In this document: positions 1-11,386 of the stretch, piece after piece
Layout of the letters: every line of letters starts with the position of its first letter
Numbering within the stretch: position 1 is the first letter of the stretch
Origin: Diadema setosum
Taxonomy: Eukaryota > Echinodermata > Echinoidea > Diadematoida > Diadematidae
NCBI GenBank assembly: GCA_033980235.1
Contig: CM067079.1
Span: forward strand, 27,733,562-27,797,561
Reading direction: 5' to 3'
Length of the DNA stretch: 64,000 bases
Program-made: the position numbers and the translations under genes
The notes under the pieces: model-generated
The model's input: the letters and a program-made list of their open reading frames with translations, nothing else
What the model was told of the DNA's origin: nothing
The model's database searches: none

Positions 1-1257
1 GGGTTATAGTTTCTAATAGATTAGCCTTAGGCCTACAATAGAATATATGTCTAATGTTAGCTTTTGTGACTGTTCGAGTGTTAGTAACTTAGAGTCTTTC
101 CCAAAATGGAAAATGTTGGTGAACGTAGGCCTAGACCGTCAATAACTTGACAGAAAGTCAACTGTTTAGAAATATTTGTTTATCTATTTATTAATTCATT
201 TGTTTTGCAAATTAATTAGACCCCCTAACTTTAGAGTGTCTATTTTTGATGAGAGGATCGAGATGGTATAAAAATAATAATGATAGGCCTAACGGTTAAT
301 GCTATTGAATATTGAACATATCCTGGTTTTCTTTAACACGTTAGACCTAACGTTTGCAAGCCAACGTTAAAAAATAAACCCGCTGTGGACTTCTAGACAT
401 AGATCTAACGTTAACGGTTAGATCCTACGAGATATCCAACACACCTACCTTCTTCAGAGGTCATTCTTTTCGGAAATTCACACATGTGGTGTCACTGTTG
501 TGTGGAAACAAATGCAGCACTGTCCAGCTCACTTGAGTGTTACTGCAGCTTCCGTCTTGTTCTGCGTGACATGCATATTCAGCTGTCACACCTCCATACA
601 TTACAAGTGACATGCAGAAGAAAAACCACGAATACGAATCAATTTGAGGGTACTACAGTTTGTAGGTTGGTCTGTCATTGCCAAAGCATTGCGTAGACTC
701 CCACATAGGCCTAGGCCTACTAGAATTATAGAAAATACATGCAACTATAATGAATAGATATGGATAACGGATACGCGAACGACGAGGGAAGGAACACAAC
801 ATGATACTGCTAGCATAGCAACACGTTGTACGTGTGGTCTATGGATATCCCATATAAAACGTATGTGGTAGTCGTCATGAAGATAGCCAAAATACGCGCA
901 ATGAGATGCGCGCACCCCAGCAACGGACGTTTCGCAACAAGTAAGATCGCTCAAACGTCACAATTAACCAAACTTTTCTCTATCACGTGATGTAAACAAA
1001 ACAAGATTTGACCCATAACCTACTTTACACAGTTCTGATACGCCTGTGTAAAGATTGTCAAATTTCGCTCCCTAATGTACACGTACGTGATGCCTAAGAA
1101 ATGTGTGGAATAACGCTGTAACATCAAGATATTCGTTGGGTAACGACGAAAATGCGAAATATTCGCCGGAATCGCAATACGCCATCTCAGAACTTACCCA
1201 ATCGAGGTCGGTGGAACATTATCAAATTGTTAATTGTTACTGTTATATACATGATGA
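1..1257. other. Unannotated AT-rich stretch
   Basis: Open frames of 70 codons or fewer, without splice-bounded structure or recognisable protein motifs. Repeated GGCCTA-type words occur but no clear element. Confidence 0.5.
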
Positions 1258-1396
1258 CTGGCGGGGGAGGGAACATACCGAATGTTCCACCCGAAGGGCT
1301 TGAAATGCTATTGAGGGAGGTTATAAGTCCCGAGACGAAGCCTCCCGAAATAACATTTCAAACCCTGCCTGAGGGTGGAATGTTCCCGACAACATA
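1258..1396. repeat. Imperfect long hairpin with mirrored GGAACAT/ATGTTCC ends
   Basis: The left part (GGGGGAGGGAACAT, AATGTTCCACCC, TTGAAATG, GAGGGAGG) is mirrored by the right part (CCTCCCGAAAT, CATTTCAAACC, GGGTGGAATGTTCCC). The whole 139 bp could fold into one stem with internal loops. No target duplication was identified. Confidence 0.55.
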
Positions 1397-3890
1397 AGTC
1401 ATCATCTGTTAGGTATATTATATGGGTTAGTCAAATACGATACGTCAAATACGTCAACCACCAGCACAATGCACTCGATCGCTCGCTCGTGATTGCGCAG
1501 AGCCAAATTCACTGTGCGCGCGCGGTCCTAGGCCTTCTGTCATTTGTTACGTGAAAATGTTTTCCCATGCGAGAACAGCACAAGAATGTTCGCCCATGGG
1601 CAAACATAACGAATGTACCTCCATCACGTGACTGTGTTTAGCAATCACTAACCGGTATTTGTCTAACCCATTTAATTAATATAAAGTAATGTAATACGCT
1701 TGTGTGAACGTGTCTTCCCTTTGACGTAAGTTTCAGAAAACTCGGACTCGGGGACAAGTCGGCCCTGCTTTGACGGCGGGACCGAGTTGTCCCTGTGGAT
1801 TATGTATACATAGTTGTACAATGGGAGCGCTTCGCGTTCCTTATTTTCTACGACACTGGACGCTGTCACTGACAACGCCGTATATATAAAGACAGGCTAG
1901 GATGCCACCTACGCCTTTCTATTGCGTATGAATGAATAAAGGGCGATCAACATAATCGACGATATAGTTTTAATTGAGATGGGGATTCAGAGAATGAGAA
2001 ACCATTTGTTTGAAATATTAAAGAGCATACAATTCTAAGAGGAATTTAGGTCTTATTTAATGAAATTCGGTTTTGAAATGGCTGAGATATTCAAAAACAA
2101 AGAGGTCCTAATAAAGATGGGACCCATCTTTTGTTAGGACTCCTTTGTTTTATTTTGTTTCAAATATTACGCCATGAAAATCGGTTTGGGTAAAAAGAAG
2201 CAGAAGAATTAGAAGAAGAAAACAGGAAAAATTTTGATACAATTCTGTTGAGAATGAGAAGGCTATGAATTTCTGAAGTTGTGATCAATCGACACAAATT
2301 CTAATTATGTGATATCACATGTGGGCTCAATAACCATTTGCTCTGTTGTGTTATGATCAGAAATTTTCATTTCTCCCATCGAGTAGATTTCAAATAGTAG
2401 TATGCGCCCTTAATGTGCTCAATGTTGATGTCTTTTTATACAATCAGTGTATCCAAATAAGCCTAGATGTAGGACCTATATAAATGTATATATAATTCCG
2501 TCATTGATAAATACAAGAGATTTTATGGAAATTTAGGGCATATAGAAGGTCAGTTCACATGCTTTTTACATGTAGACATTGGAGGTGCTATTTTGTGCTT
2601 AATAGGTTATTGGTCACAATTTTAACAAATCATACATTTCTTAATTTTAATTAAAAAAAACTTGAAACTTTCTTGTTACTGTCATTATTTTGCTTTTATT
2701 CGCATAAGCTTTTTTTTTCAGAATATCATATTGTATGCATTCTAAAATGCAGTATCAGTGACGACACGTGGAAATCCCTATACAGAGACGATTACTGTTG
2801 CTGTTGTAGTTCATGAATTGTTATTGAACATTGGCATAGTGGCATCAAAACAGTAGCTTAAAAACTGTTGTGTATTAATAGCATCATCACATGATACATC
2901 ATGGAACTGAACACTATTGCGCGTTTCCATTTATCGACATTTATTAAAGAACATCTCAAGAATCATAAAAATGAAACATATGGGAAAGCAGAAACGAAAT
3001 TAGCCGGATGTCAAGTCTTCTGTAATAATCTTCCGTTGTTGTGGTTGTTGTTGTTTATTGTTCTAAAAATCTCATTTTAATAAGCACTTTGGGATACTTT
3101 AAATTCGTTTAGAAAACAAAGAAGATAAAGGAAGTCTAATGCAATGGACAAAAGGGAATATTTCAATAGTAGGCCCTATATACACATAGTAGGTCTACAC
3201 ATTGTACCTGCAGCAGATGTGAATATAGACGTCTAGAATGACGAGTTATCTTAGGGATGTAAGTATAATAGAAAACTTCATTTTATTCTTCAGATTTTGC
3301 CCCTCAACTGGATACAGAGTTACTGCATATATGCAGATATGTTATGACTAGCGCCACCTTTTGTTCTAAATAAGAAACGCATAATAGTATGTACAGCAGA
3401 AGGCAGAAGGTGAAGAGAACTTGAGCTGCTGACGGGAAGATAGAGGGATGTTGTAGAACCCGGAGGAGAAGTACAACTTTTTCCTTTGCTCCAGCTAACT
3501 GTTCCAGCCAAAATATATTCTTCACTACGGCTATGTACGCTGCAATTTTTTTCTCCAGTTCTATTTGATTAGAAAGTCACGCAGTGTGTCATTTTGGTGA
3601 TGGAAATGATCCAATGGATGAGGACGTGTTGGTCAATTGCCGTTTGAATCAATAATGAAAAGTCATCAAACCAAAGGGGCACTGTCTCGTTGCAAGTTTA
3701 CAAGTATTGGAATCGGAAGACGAATTTCATGCAGCCGAGTAGGCCTACAAGTAGTGTGATTATAAAAATAGAATCTATATACAATGTAGTAAGTGTAAGC
3801 CATCATCTAGGCTATTCAGCACTGTACGAGATAGATTATTTCCGTGACTATGTACGTTTCACAATATACATCGCAAACCGTAAAGTATTT
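1397..3890. other. Intergenic stretch with one diverged hairpin element
   Basis: Only a decayed copy of the TTAA hairpin family at about 1970-2230 is recognised. The rest shows short open frames without motifs. Confidence 0.45.
1970..2230. mobile_element. Diverged copy of TTAA hairpin family 1
   Basis: Shares the words GGGGATTCAG, TTAAAGAGCATAC, CTAAGAGGAAT and GGTTTTGAAATGGCTGAGATAT with the copies near 7.6, 33.0, 43.6 and 46.5 kb, then a mirrored half. Ends are lost. Confidence 0.6.
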
Positions 3891-4186
3891 TTCAATTCAA
3901 TTCAATTCGTTTATTCATTTCATTTTCGGATAAAACAATACAACAGTATTGGATTTTACAATACACAAAATCAATCATTTACATATAACAGTGAAAATGA
4001 AAAAAGAGAAACTTGAATAAAGCCAAAAAGGCCTTGTGAAGTAAGTTCCCTTACGAGTATGCACAAACTAATTGATTTTTATGGTACAAAGTGTAGACAT
4101 TGACAGAAAACCAACAAACACAACAAAACATAACATATCATAGCAAAACAAAACAAAAACATAAGACAAATGATATGATAGATTGA

Positions 4187-5450
4187 CTATGTGTGATTTG
4201 CTAGAAGGTATATTTTCAACAATTTCTTAAATGAGGACAGGCTATTGCGTGAACAAATATCTCTAGGAATCGAATACCAGATTAACGGAAATTGGTGACG
4301 TACGGAGTTTGAAACCAAATTTGTTTTTACTACCCACATATGAAATCTATTGCAATTTCGTGTATTGTATTTATGAATTTCATTATTAGTTGAAAACATA
4401 CATGAAATATTATGAGGTAACATATCTTTGAAATAATAAAATCCCAAAACAGCGGTATTATAAGTATACAAATCAAATATATTCAAAGTATTAAATTTAA
4501 GAAAAAGAGGAGCCGAATGAGCAAGATAATGACTACCAGAGCATATTCGTAATGCTTTTTTCTGCAATTTATGTAAAACTTCTATCTTTGTTTTATTATA
4601 TTTGCCCCATACAGATACACAATAATTAAGATACGGAAGCGTAAATGTATTATACAGCAAAAAAAGTGCAAACTCTGGAAGAATATTTTTCAATCTATAT
4701 AATATGCCTACATATTTAGATACCTTATTTGCTACATTCGTTATATGTACATCCCAATGCATATTACTCTGTTTATAAACACCAAGAAAATTTACCGAAT
4801 CAACTTTCTTAAGAGGAACAGAATCAGTAGAACATAACACATCATCAAAAATATATTTATCATCACAAACATTACGGTGAAATATAACATAATTTGTCTT
4901 AACAAAATTAACAATTAATTTATTTACTTTAAACCAATTACTAACTTTATCTAACTCCTGATTAATTTTAATCTCAATATCAATCAAACTTAGATGAGTA
5001 TAAAACAAAGTAGTATCATCAGCATACATCACATACTTAAACATAGTAGAACTTTGAACAAAATCATTAATATAAATCAAAAATCAAACAGTAAAGGACC
5101 TAAAATAGAACCTTGTGGAACACCGCGGGTTATTAATAAATAATTTGAAGAACAATTCTTAAATGATGTATATTGAAATCTATCAGACAAATAATTTTTA
5201 AACCAGAGTAAAGGTGTCCCATGTACCCCATAACGTTCTAACTTATATAAAAGAATAGTATGACCAACAACATCAAAAGCTTTTGACAAATCCATAAATA
5301 TTCCAATAGCATATTGTTAAGGGTTAGAGCAGAAATAATCTTATCTTGTAAATCTATAACAGCATGAGTGGTTGAATGATTTCGTCTGAAACCATATTGA
5401 CAATTAGAAAGTATATCAAATTTTATTCGAAAAGAATACAAACGGTACAC
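4187..5450 (-). pseudogene. LINE ORF2 C-terminal part: reverse transcriptase, frame-broken
   Basis: Three overlapping frames: 5450-5238 (QYGFRRNHSTTHAV), 5295-5077 (MDLSKAFDVVGH, GVPQGSILGPLLF) and 5080-4187 (VMYADDTTLF, the catalytic YADD). After these come the thumb-like region SVNFLGV, LPYLNYCVSVWG and LQKKALRI. The last 297-codon frame is intact to its stop. Confidence 0.85.
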
Positions 5451-6181
5451 TTTTCAAGTAGTTTAGATATGACAGGGAGAACTGATATAGGTCTATAGTT
5501 TTGTAATAAATGCCGGTCATCTTTCTTGTATATTGGAATAATTTTTTGCAATTTTCAATTTTGTTGGGAAATCACCAGTACTTAAAGACAAATTAAATAT
5601 ATAAACAAGAGGTTTAACAATGGAAAATATTATCTGTTTCAAAATATTACAACTTAGATTATCAAAACCACAAGAATACGTTATTTTTAAAGCATTACAA
5701 ATTTCCAAGAGTTCACTCTCTGTGGTAGGGTTAAAAAATAAAGAATGAAAAAAATCACATTGGAGATAATCTTTAAAATGCATATCAGAACTAGGTTTTG
5801 ATAAAGATGATAATGTTTCATTACAAATATTTGTGAAATATGAATTAAAATTGTTTGCAATCATTTGAGAACCTCATTTTTTTCTTCATTTCTTATAAAA
5901 AACGTAGGCATTTCGTTTGGTGATTTATTAAGCAGTGTATTTATAACGGACCAAGTTTTATTCACATTATTTTTATTTTCATTTAATTTACTACAACAAA
6001 ATGTTTTCTTAGCTTGTCGTAATAAATTATTAACTTTATTCCTATAATCTTTATATTTCTTTTCATTTATTAAAGACTTTTCACATAAAAATTTCTTACA
6101 TAATTTATGCTTCTTATTAATACACCGAAGATGAAAAGGAGTTATCCACGGTTCGCAAATCTTTTTCTTTTTTACTTTCAT
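5440..6181 (-). pseudogene. LINE ORF2 middle: linker and N-terminal RT, frame-broken
   Basis: Two frames (6181-5861 and 5864-5517) overlap by 4 nt and carry LLRQAKKTFC, a typical pre-RT linker, and MIANNFNSYFTNIC. The next 77 nt read YRPISVLPVISKLLEK in another frame, RT motif 1. Successive frame changes mark decay. Confidence 0.75.
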
Positions 6182-6267
6182 TAAGGGAAATATATCATCA
6201 TATAAAAAGTCAATTTCGCAATGAATATATCATATGCTGCAGTTGCATTGGAAGTATCATATACTGC

Positions 6268-7281
6268 TCACCAATCTGCACTAATCAGTTTCTCATTCAA
6301 TAAACAAATTCCTTCATCTGTTATTTTACGGGAATAATTCTGATTAATGTTTTTGTTTTTCCTTATCTTATTCAACATTAGAAATATAGGTAAATGATCT
6401 GTAATATCATTACTAAATGAACCAAAACATAATTGACAATTCATAACATTTGTGAAAAAGTTATCCAAAAGAGTTGCACTGTTTAAAGTAACACGAGTTG
6501 CACTCTTTATAAGGGGTTCAAACCCTAATGAAAAATTAGCAATTAAGAACTTATAAGCACCTTGATTTTCTAAATTCTTAAGGAGGTCTACATTAAAATC
6601 ACCTGTTATAAATATATTTCTATGTTCCTTCGTTACAGTACAGAGGGCTTCAGAATAAAATTCTATGAAATCGTCAACATTTGAGTCCGGTTTTCTATAA
6701 ATGACACCAACCGTGTATTTGGAGTTATCATGTACTAAATCAATAAACAAATACTCACAAATATCTTTATTAATTTCACTTGAAAGCAAAATATCCGATC
6801 GAATTTGAAAAAAAAAAAATATATTATTCTTTATAAAGAGACCAACACCTCCTCCACGACCAAAAACTCTATCTGAGTGAATGAAAGTATAACCGGGTAA
6901 ATTAAATGGAATCACAGGGTCTTTACATATCCATGTTTCTGATATTGCAATTAAACTAAAAGAGTGCTTCAGTGAGGACAGAAATATGGATATATCTTCA
7001 AAATTCTTCGGGAGACTACGGGCATTGAAATGAATCATACTAAGTTCTGAGGTATCTTTGCAATGCACATTAAATTCATCACAGGTAAAACAATTAAATG
7101 AACTGCGAGTATTAAACAAATGAAAATCAGGATCGATGCTAGTGAATGGATTATTCATGTCGCACAAGATTGAGTTGGTATATCTGCAGTGAGCGGAAAT
7201 AAACAAACGACAGCATTGTTGTTCTAGCAATAAACTGAAAAAGCATAGTATTGATACACTTAACGTTATATACCGATTCAA
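6268..7281 (-). pseudogene. LINE ORF2 N-terminal part: APE-type endonuclease
   Basis: A 337-codon frame with the endonuclease signature in order: IHFNARSL (Asn), AISETW (Glu), GGGVGLFIK, GVIYRKP, FITGDFNVDLL (Asp/Asn), LLDNFFTN and NDITDHLPIFL (final Asp-His). These residues form the nicking site in APE-type LINE endonucleases. The first roughly 70 residues show no match and may not be native. The frame then breaks before the RT. Confidence 0.85.
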
Positions 7282-7635
7282 GAATCATAACACAAACAAC
7301 ACATCTACCATCCTCAACGTGAACAAACATGGAAGAAAACACACACATAATAAAGGAAATCATACAAAAGAAAATAATCTTACAGAAAAAAAAATAAAAT
7401 CAAGAGAGCGAGTGAAACGTGCAAAGAGAGATGTTGGAGTCACTACACAGTTTTAGATTATTAACTCTGTAATCCATATCCATTTAAATCTTAAAAAGTA
7501 GTACATTCTATATGTTATTATAAAAGAGCTTTTATCTTGTGTAGGTATACATCATGTGTGTTCAGTTTCAACAGGCTGACTGGTCTTCAATTCAAGAGAC
7601 AGGTAAGTATAGCAGGTAAGTTATAGGTAGCTTAA

Positions 7636-8019
7636 AGGGTGTGTACAGTTCTGGTCGAGGTGAGGATTTAGCTTTTAACATTTTGCAAGATATTCAGAAA
7701 CCACTCAATGAGATGTCAAAGAGCATGCAATTCTAAGGGGTATCGAAAGTTTATTTGATGGAAATCGGTTTTGAAATGGCTGAGATATCCAAAAACAAGG
7801 TGAAACAAAGAGATCCTAATAAAGTTGTGGCATGTCGCCTTTTATTATTAGCACTTTTTTGGATATCTCAGCCATTTGAAAACCAATTTTCATCGAATAA
7901 ACGTTGAATCCTTCTTAAAATTACATGCTCTTTCATATTTCATAAGAAGTTTCTCATTATCTTACTTAAAGAATGTTCAAAACATGAATCCCCACCTCAA
8001 CCAGTACTGTACAGTCCCT
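7636..8019. mobile_element. TTAA hairpin element, family 1, inserted at end of LINE ORF1
   Basis: Ends AGGGTGTGTACAGT and ACTGTACAGTCCCT, flanked by TTAA at 7632-7635 and 8020-8023, consistent with a 4-bp target duplication. The two halves are near inverted copies (GATATCTCAGCCATTT against AAATGGCTGAGATATC), so the element folds end to end. No open frame. Non-autonomous; TTAA sites are typical of piggyBac-type transposition (family knowledge). Confidence 0.8.
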
Positions 8020-8719
8020 TTAAGTCTTCAGTGCAGTTGATGATTTTCTTCCTTGTTTTCTGGCCATTTCCATGCAGTATGACGAAGATGCGTCCATCCA
8101 CAGACCATGCAGCCTGAACCTTCACATGTTGCTGTGCCGCCTTCAGGAGTTTGCTGTTGTACTCGGCGAGGTCTTCCTGTATTCCCATGCCGATATTCTT
8201 CAGCGACTTCCTTTTTGTGATCAGCATCTGACGATACCTGTAGCTCGTGAGCTTCACGATGACAGGCCGTGGAGGAGCGGGTCCACCCGAGTCCTTGGGA
8301 TTCCTCTGCTTTCCGATCCGGTGGCTGCGATCTATGTGATGTGGTTGGAGATCAACATTGAGTTTTTCCCTCGCCATCTGACACACTAGGGAGTCAGTGT
8401 CTTCGTGCGGGCTCTCCTTGATTCCATAGACCCTCACGCAGTTCCGACGGGAGTACTGCTCCTGCTTGTTGAGATCAAAGGAGAGTTTCCTGGTGTTGTT
8501 AGTGCTGAACTGCAGTTGAGTCTCAAGCTTTTTTACCTGCTGTTGGGCAGCATCGAGCTCGCACTGGATGTCATGAATGACGCCATCTTGTTTTTCAATG
8601 TTTGACCTCAATTCAGCCAGTCTGGTATCAATAGCATTTGACACCAAGCCAGCAACAGCATTCAGGAACTCGTCATCCTCAAGTAGTTCCCTGATCAGCT
8701 TTTTGTTCCTGGCAGTCAT
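7997..8719 (-). CDS. LINE-type ORF1 protein (coiled coil + RRM-like), 3' end replaced by inserted element
   Basis: A 240-codon frame. A helical/coiled-coil N-terminal half (heptad-like LRSNIEKQDGVIHDIQ, QVKKLETQL) leads to the RRM-like core SRRNCVRVYGIKE, the DRSHRIGK signature, RPVIVKLTSYRYR, and a C-terminal basic segment with AWSVDGRIFV. This is the standard build of ORF1 nucleic-acid chaperones in L1/CR1-like LINEs. The last residues (LKGLYSTG and stop) come from the terminal repeat of the inserted hairpin element. The DNA is GC-richer than the ORF2 remnants downstream, so they may belong to different elements. Confidence 0.8.
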   Translation of the reverse strand: MTARNKKLIRELLEDDEFLNAVAGLVSNAIDTRLAELRSNIEKQDGVIHDIQCELDAAQQQVKKLETQLQFSTNNTRKLSFDLNKQEQYSRRNCVRVYGIKESPHEDTDSLVCQMAREKLNVDLQPHHIDRSHRIGKQRNPKDSGGPAPPRPVIVKLTSYRYRQMLITKRKSLKNIGMGIQEDLAEYNSKLLKAAQQHVKVQAAWSVDGRIFVILHGNGQKTRKKIINCTEDLKGLYSTG

Positions 8720-8723
8720 GTTC

Positions 8724-9719
8724 AGTGGTCTCTGTCAGCAGTCCAGAAAAGTCTACTTTGTTTGGAGTTTAGCAACCTAGCCCAGCTCCAGGCTAAAACT
8801 CAGAGTGAATGGGGATTAACTGTTTAGCGACAAACTGCAGACAAAGGGCTATTAGGCTATTGACCCGATCTAGTGTGCAGGCTAACAATGTATTACACGT
8901 AGGCAAAGCAACCAGTTTCACAGTCAAGTCGAGAGGTACACAGAAAAAAGTGTTCGGGACTGAGCAATCCTCGGGCTACCAGAGATGTACTCACAGTTCA
9001 GATTTCAGCATCACAAATTCAGATACTATAAACACACAAACTGGTGTACATGACTTCCAAGTAGATCCTTGTTGTGTTATTCCATGATAACTGTAGTCAA
9101 GTGTTCACAAGAGACATTCAATGTCAGCAAATTGGAGTCAAAGTACTCAATTTATACCACCTTCGTGTTGCTCTCCCTCTGTTCACTCAAAACAATATAC
9201 GATAGTATATTGTAAGAGGCAAAGAAGGCATGTCGCAATGAAATGCTACAAGTACAGACAAAATCCACGAAGTTCTATAGAATGCGACGTCTGAATAAAT
9301 TCAATCAACAACATGATGTATCAATGATTTTGCAGGACAAAAAAAAAAAATGTCCCCTCATAGTCGGCTTAGATTAATCAATCAAAAGGCGGGCACAACG
9401 AGACAAAGAAATTTGTACGTACATAATATAAAATATTGTTCTAAAATTAATAAACGGAAAAGGATATTCGTATTCGTTGTTCTGTACACCGGCCAATTTT
9501 CTCATGAAATCAACTTCATAGACATTTTATTATGCAGGACCAAATTACGAGATATTCAATTCATCTTTTCCTTGTTACTTAACTTTCAAGTTTGCATTAG
9601 GAAAATTCTCTGCTAAATAACTGTCTGTTATGAAGGTACCCATATCGGTGAAATGGTTTAATTTTACCACTTCTGTTATTCATATCCGATGTCCATGTTT
9701 GTTTTTGTTTGTATCATTT
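8724..9719. other. Upstream flank of LINE ORF1
   Basis: May include a LINE 5' UTR up to an unknown limit. No coding signal, repeats or RNA gene seen. Confidence 0.35.
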
Positions 9720-10070
9720 CCATCTGATGTCGATGTTTGTTTTTTGGGGGGTTTTTTTTGTATCATTTCCATCTGAGAAGATGGCTGGATAGCCTATATT
9801 CGGTTGCAATTGCTAATATCTTTCATGGGGTCCAGTTGGATGTATGGCGGGACCTAAATACCAGTTTAAACACCCTGCTCTTTGCGATGTTAATGAAACG
9901 GGATCTGCTCTCACACACGGACCTCCATATTTTGTGTCTTTTCCGAGGGACAGGGTGTTTTGCCTCTTACTTTTAGAGGGGACGGTATGATTACACACAA
10001 CATTGCTCAGTGGTACTGGGGTCCTTTGGATCGTGAGGCTGGCGCGCTACCGACTGAACTAGCTCACAGC
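9720..10070 (-). mobile_element. tRNA-derived SINE, minus strand
   Basis: Read on the minus strand it starts with a degenerate tRNA-like head (CTAGTTCAGTCGGTAGCGCG), passes GAGGGACAAAAC-like and AGAGCAGGGTG words, and ends GGGCTATCCAGCCATC, TCTCAGATGGAAATG, then an A/C-rich tail. It is colinear with the SINE at 31.25-31.62 kb but more diverged. Confidence 0.75.
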
Positions 10071-10200
10071 TGAACAAGATTGCTTTGTGGCAGTCTATAT
10101 ACAAAAATTATTGTACATCAGTGTTCTACATGAAAGAATTACCTGTATAAAGAACTCTGTGCGACGTTTCGACAGTGACATTTGATAAAGATAATGAGCT

Positions 10201-10206
10201 TTTATT
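10201..10206 (-). terminator. Candidate poly(A) signal of gene A
   Basis: AATAAA on the minus strand about 250 nt downstream of the gene A stop codon, giving a plausible short 3' UTR. Confidence 0.45.
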
Positions 10207-10454
10207 TCAAGAATCAAAAATTTCTCGGAATTTAGTCTCATGTATGGCTATCTAAGATGTCAATGGCACTCACAAATGGCACGATGTCATGATGAACTTG
10301 CGTAGATAAATTCTGATGATTTTTCATCACACACCTTAATGAGAGTGCACTATCCGTTCTATATGACGCAGGTTCGTCGAGGCAACTCTTATGCAAATGG
10401 TGAGCCTTGGCTAAAGGGAGCTTCCATGTCGAATCTGACGCAAACATGATTCCC

Positions 10455-11386
10455 TCAAGTTGCGTAGTCGCTGGACCCGAAGCCGCTTGGGAGCGTCTCA
10501 TTATCAATGAGAAGAATATCGTTGTTCCGTTTGATCCTCGACAACGTCAGAAACCTTGCGACGGGGAAAACGAAAACCGGTGAAGTTGGCTTGTGTGTCG
10601 CGTCGGGTGTCTCTCGACCGTCACCAGATATTCCCGAGTCGCGACTCGAGAGCGACAACGACGCACGTCCTTTCGATGATAAACTTTGTGGGCACGGAGA
10701 TAGCGAAGGATGGGATAATGGGGACCATGAGATTGACGATGGCTCGTTGGACATAGGAGAACAGGTATGCGTGGGCAGGCTTATCGTGGGAATGACAGTT
10801 AATGGTAAGTTGGGCGCACTGTGCTCCGACACGGACAGTGGTATTGATGTAAATGCAGTGTTTGAAGGTGGTGTGGATAAATCCGGTGATGCCTGACTGG
10901 ATAACCGATCCGGTAGATACGTTGACGATAATGGCAGCCTTGAACCGTTTCTGCTCGTCTCGCTGGATCCCACTCTTCTTCTCTTAGGCGGTGGAAGTCG
11001 AAGGCGAATTCGTTTCGAGGCCCATGCGTCTAGCCCGACCTGGCTTCTCTGCCGCCATCTTAGACAGGTCAGATTCTGCACGATGTATTCGATCATGTTC
11101 AGAGTGCGATCGTTCCGATCGACAACACGACGATCGAATTCGAAATCACGGTAGACGAGAGGTATGATTTGGTGCTGGTGCGTGCGCATGCGATCGAAGG
11201 CATACTCGAGCTCCTTCGTGGCCCACATTGATCCGACGTCCGGCTCCGAAGCTGACGCCGACAGGGAATACGATGAATGGGACGTCGATGACGAAGACAG
11301 CGATGACGATCGACACAGATCGGACGAGAGTACGACAATGCACCTGTGGCTCTTCTCCATTGCCTCAACAATATCCTCACACGTCA
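10455..11386 (-). CDS. Gene A exon 7: rest of TIR domain and Ser/Pro-rich cytoplasmic tail, stop codon
   Basis: A 932-nt last exon with acceptor ctccatag|TG. It continues the TIR fold (VTCEDIVEAMEKSHRCIVVLSS), then a Ser-rich insert of about 27 residues, ATKELEYAFDRM, HQIIPLVYRDFEF, and a box-3-like DAWASKRIRLRLPPPKRRR where Trp is kept but the preceding Phe is Ala. About 190 residues of Ser/Pro/Thr-rich tail follow, including SRDSGISGDGRETPD, which resembles a DSGxxS-type phosphodegron (inference only). The stop is TGA. Confidence 0.9.

Larger units (their letters stand above)
3891..7400 (-). mobile_element. Decayed LINE (APE endonuclease + reverse transcriptase), CR1/Jockey-like
   Basis: Minus-strand non-LTR retrotransposon. 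5' to 3' it shows an APE-type endonuclease, a linker, a reverse transcriptase with YADD, an RT-associated C-terminal region, and a 3' tail of GAATT repeats (3891-3908). At least four frame breaks lie between 6260 and 5080. The DNA is strongly AT-rich compared with the ORF1 just upstream. Clade assignment from motif wording only; the 5' limit near 7400 is a guess. Confidence 0.8.

Noticed and set aside
3304..4016. Frames of 63-108 codons
   Set aside because: No motif, no splice context; partly within the LINE 3' tail.
10507..10896. 129-codon plus-strand Asp/Gly-rich frame
   Set aside because: Antisense shadow of the Ser-rich tail of gene A exon 7.
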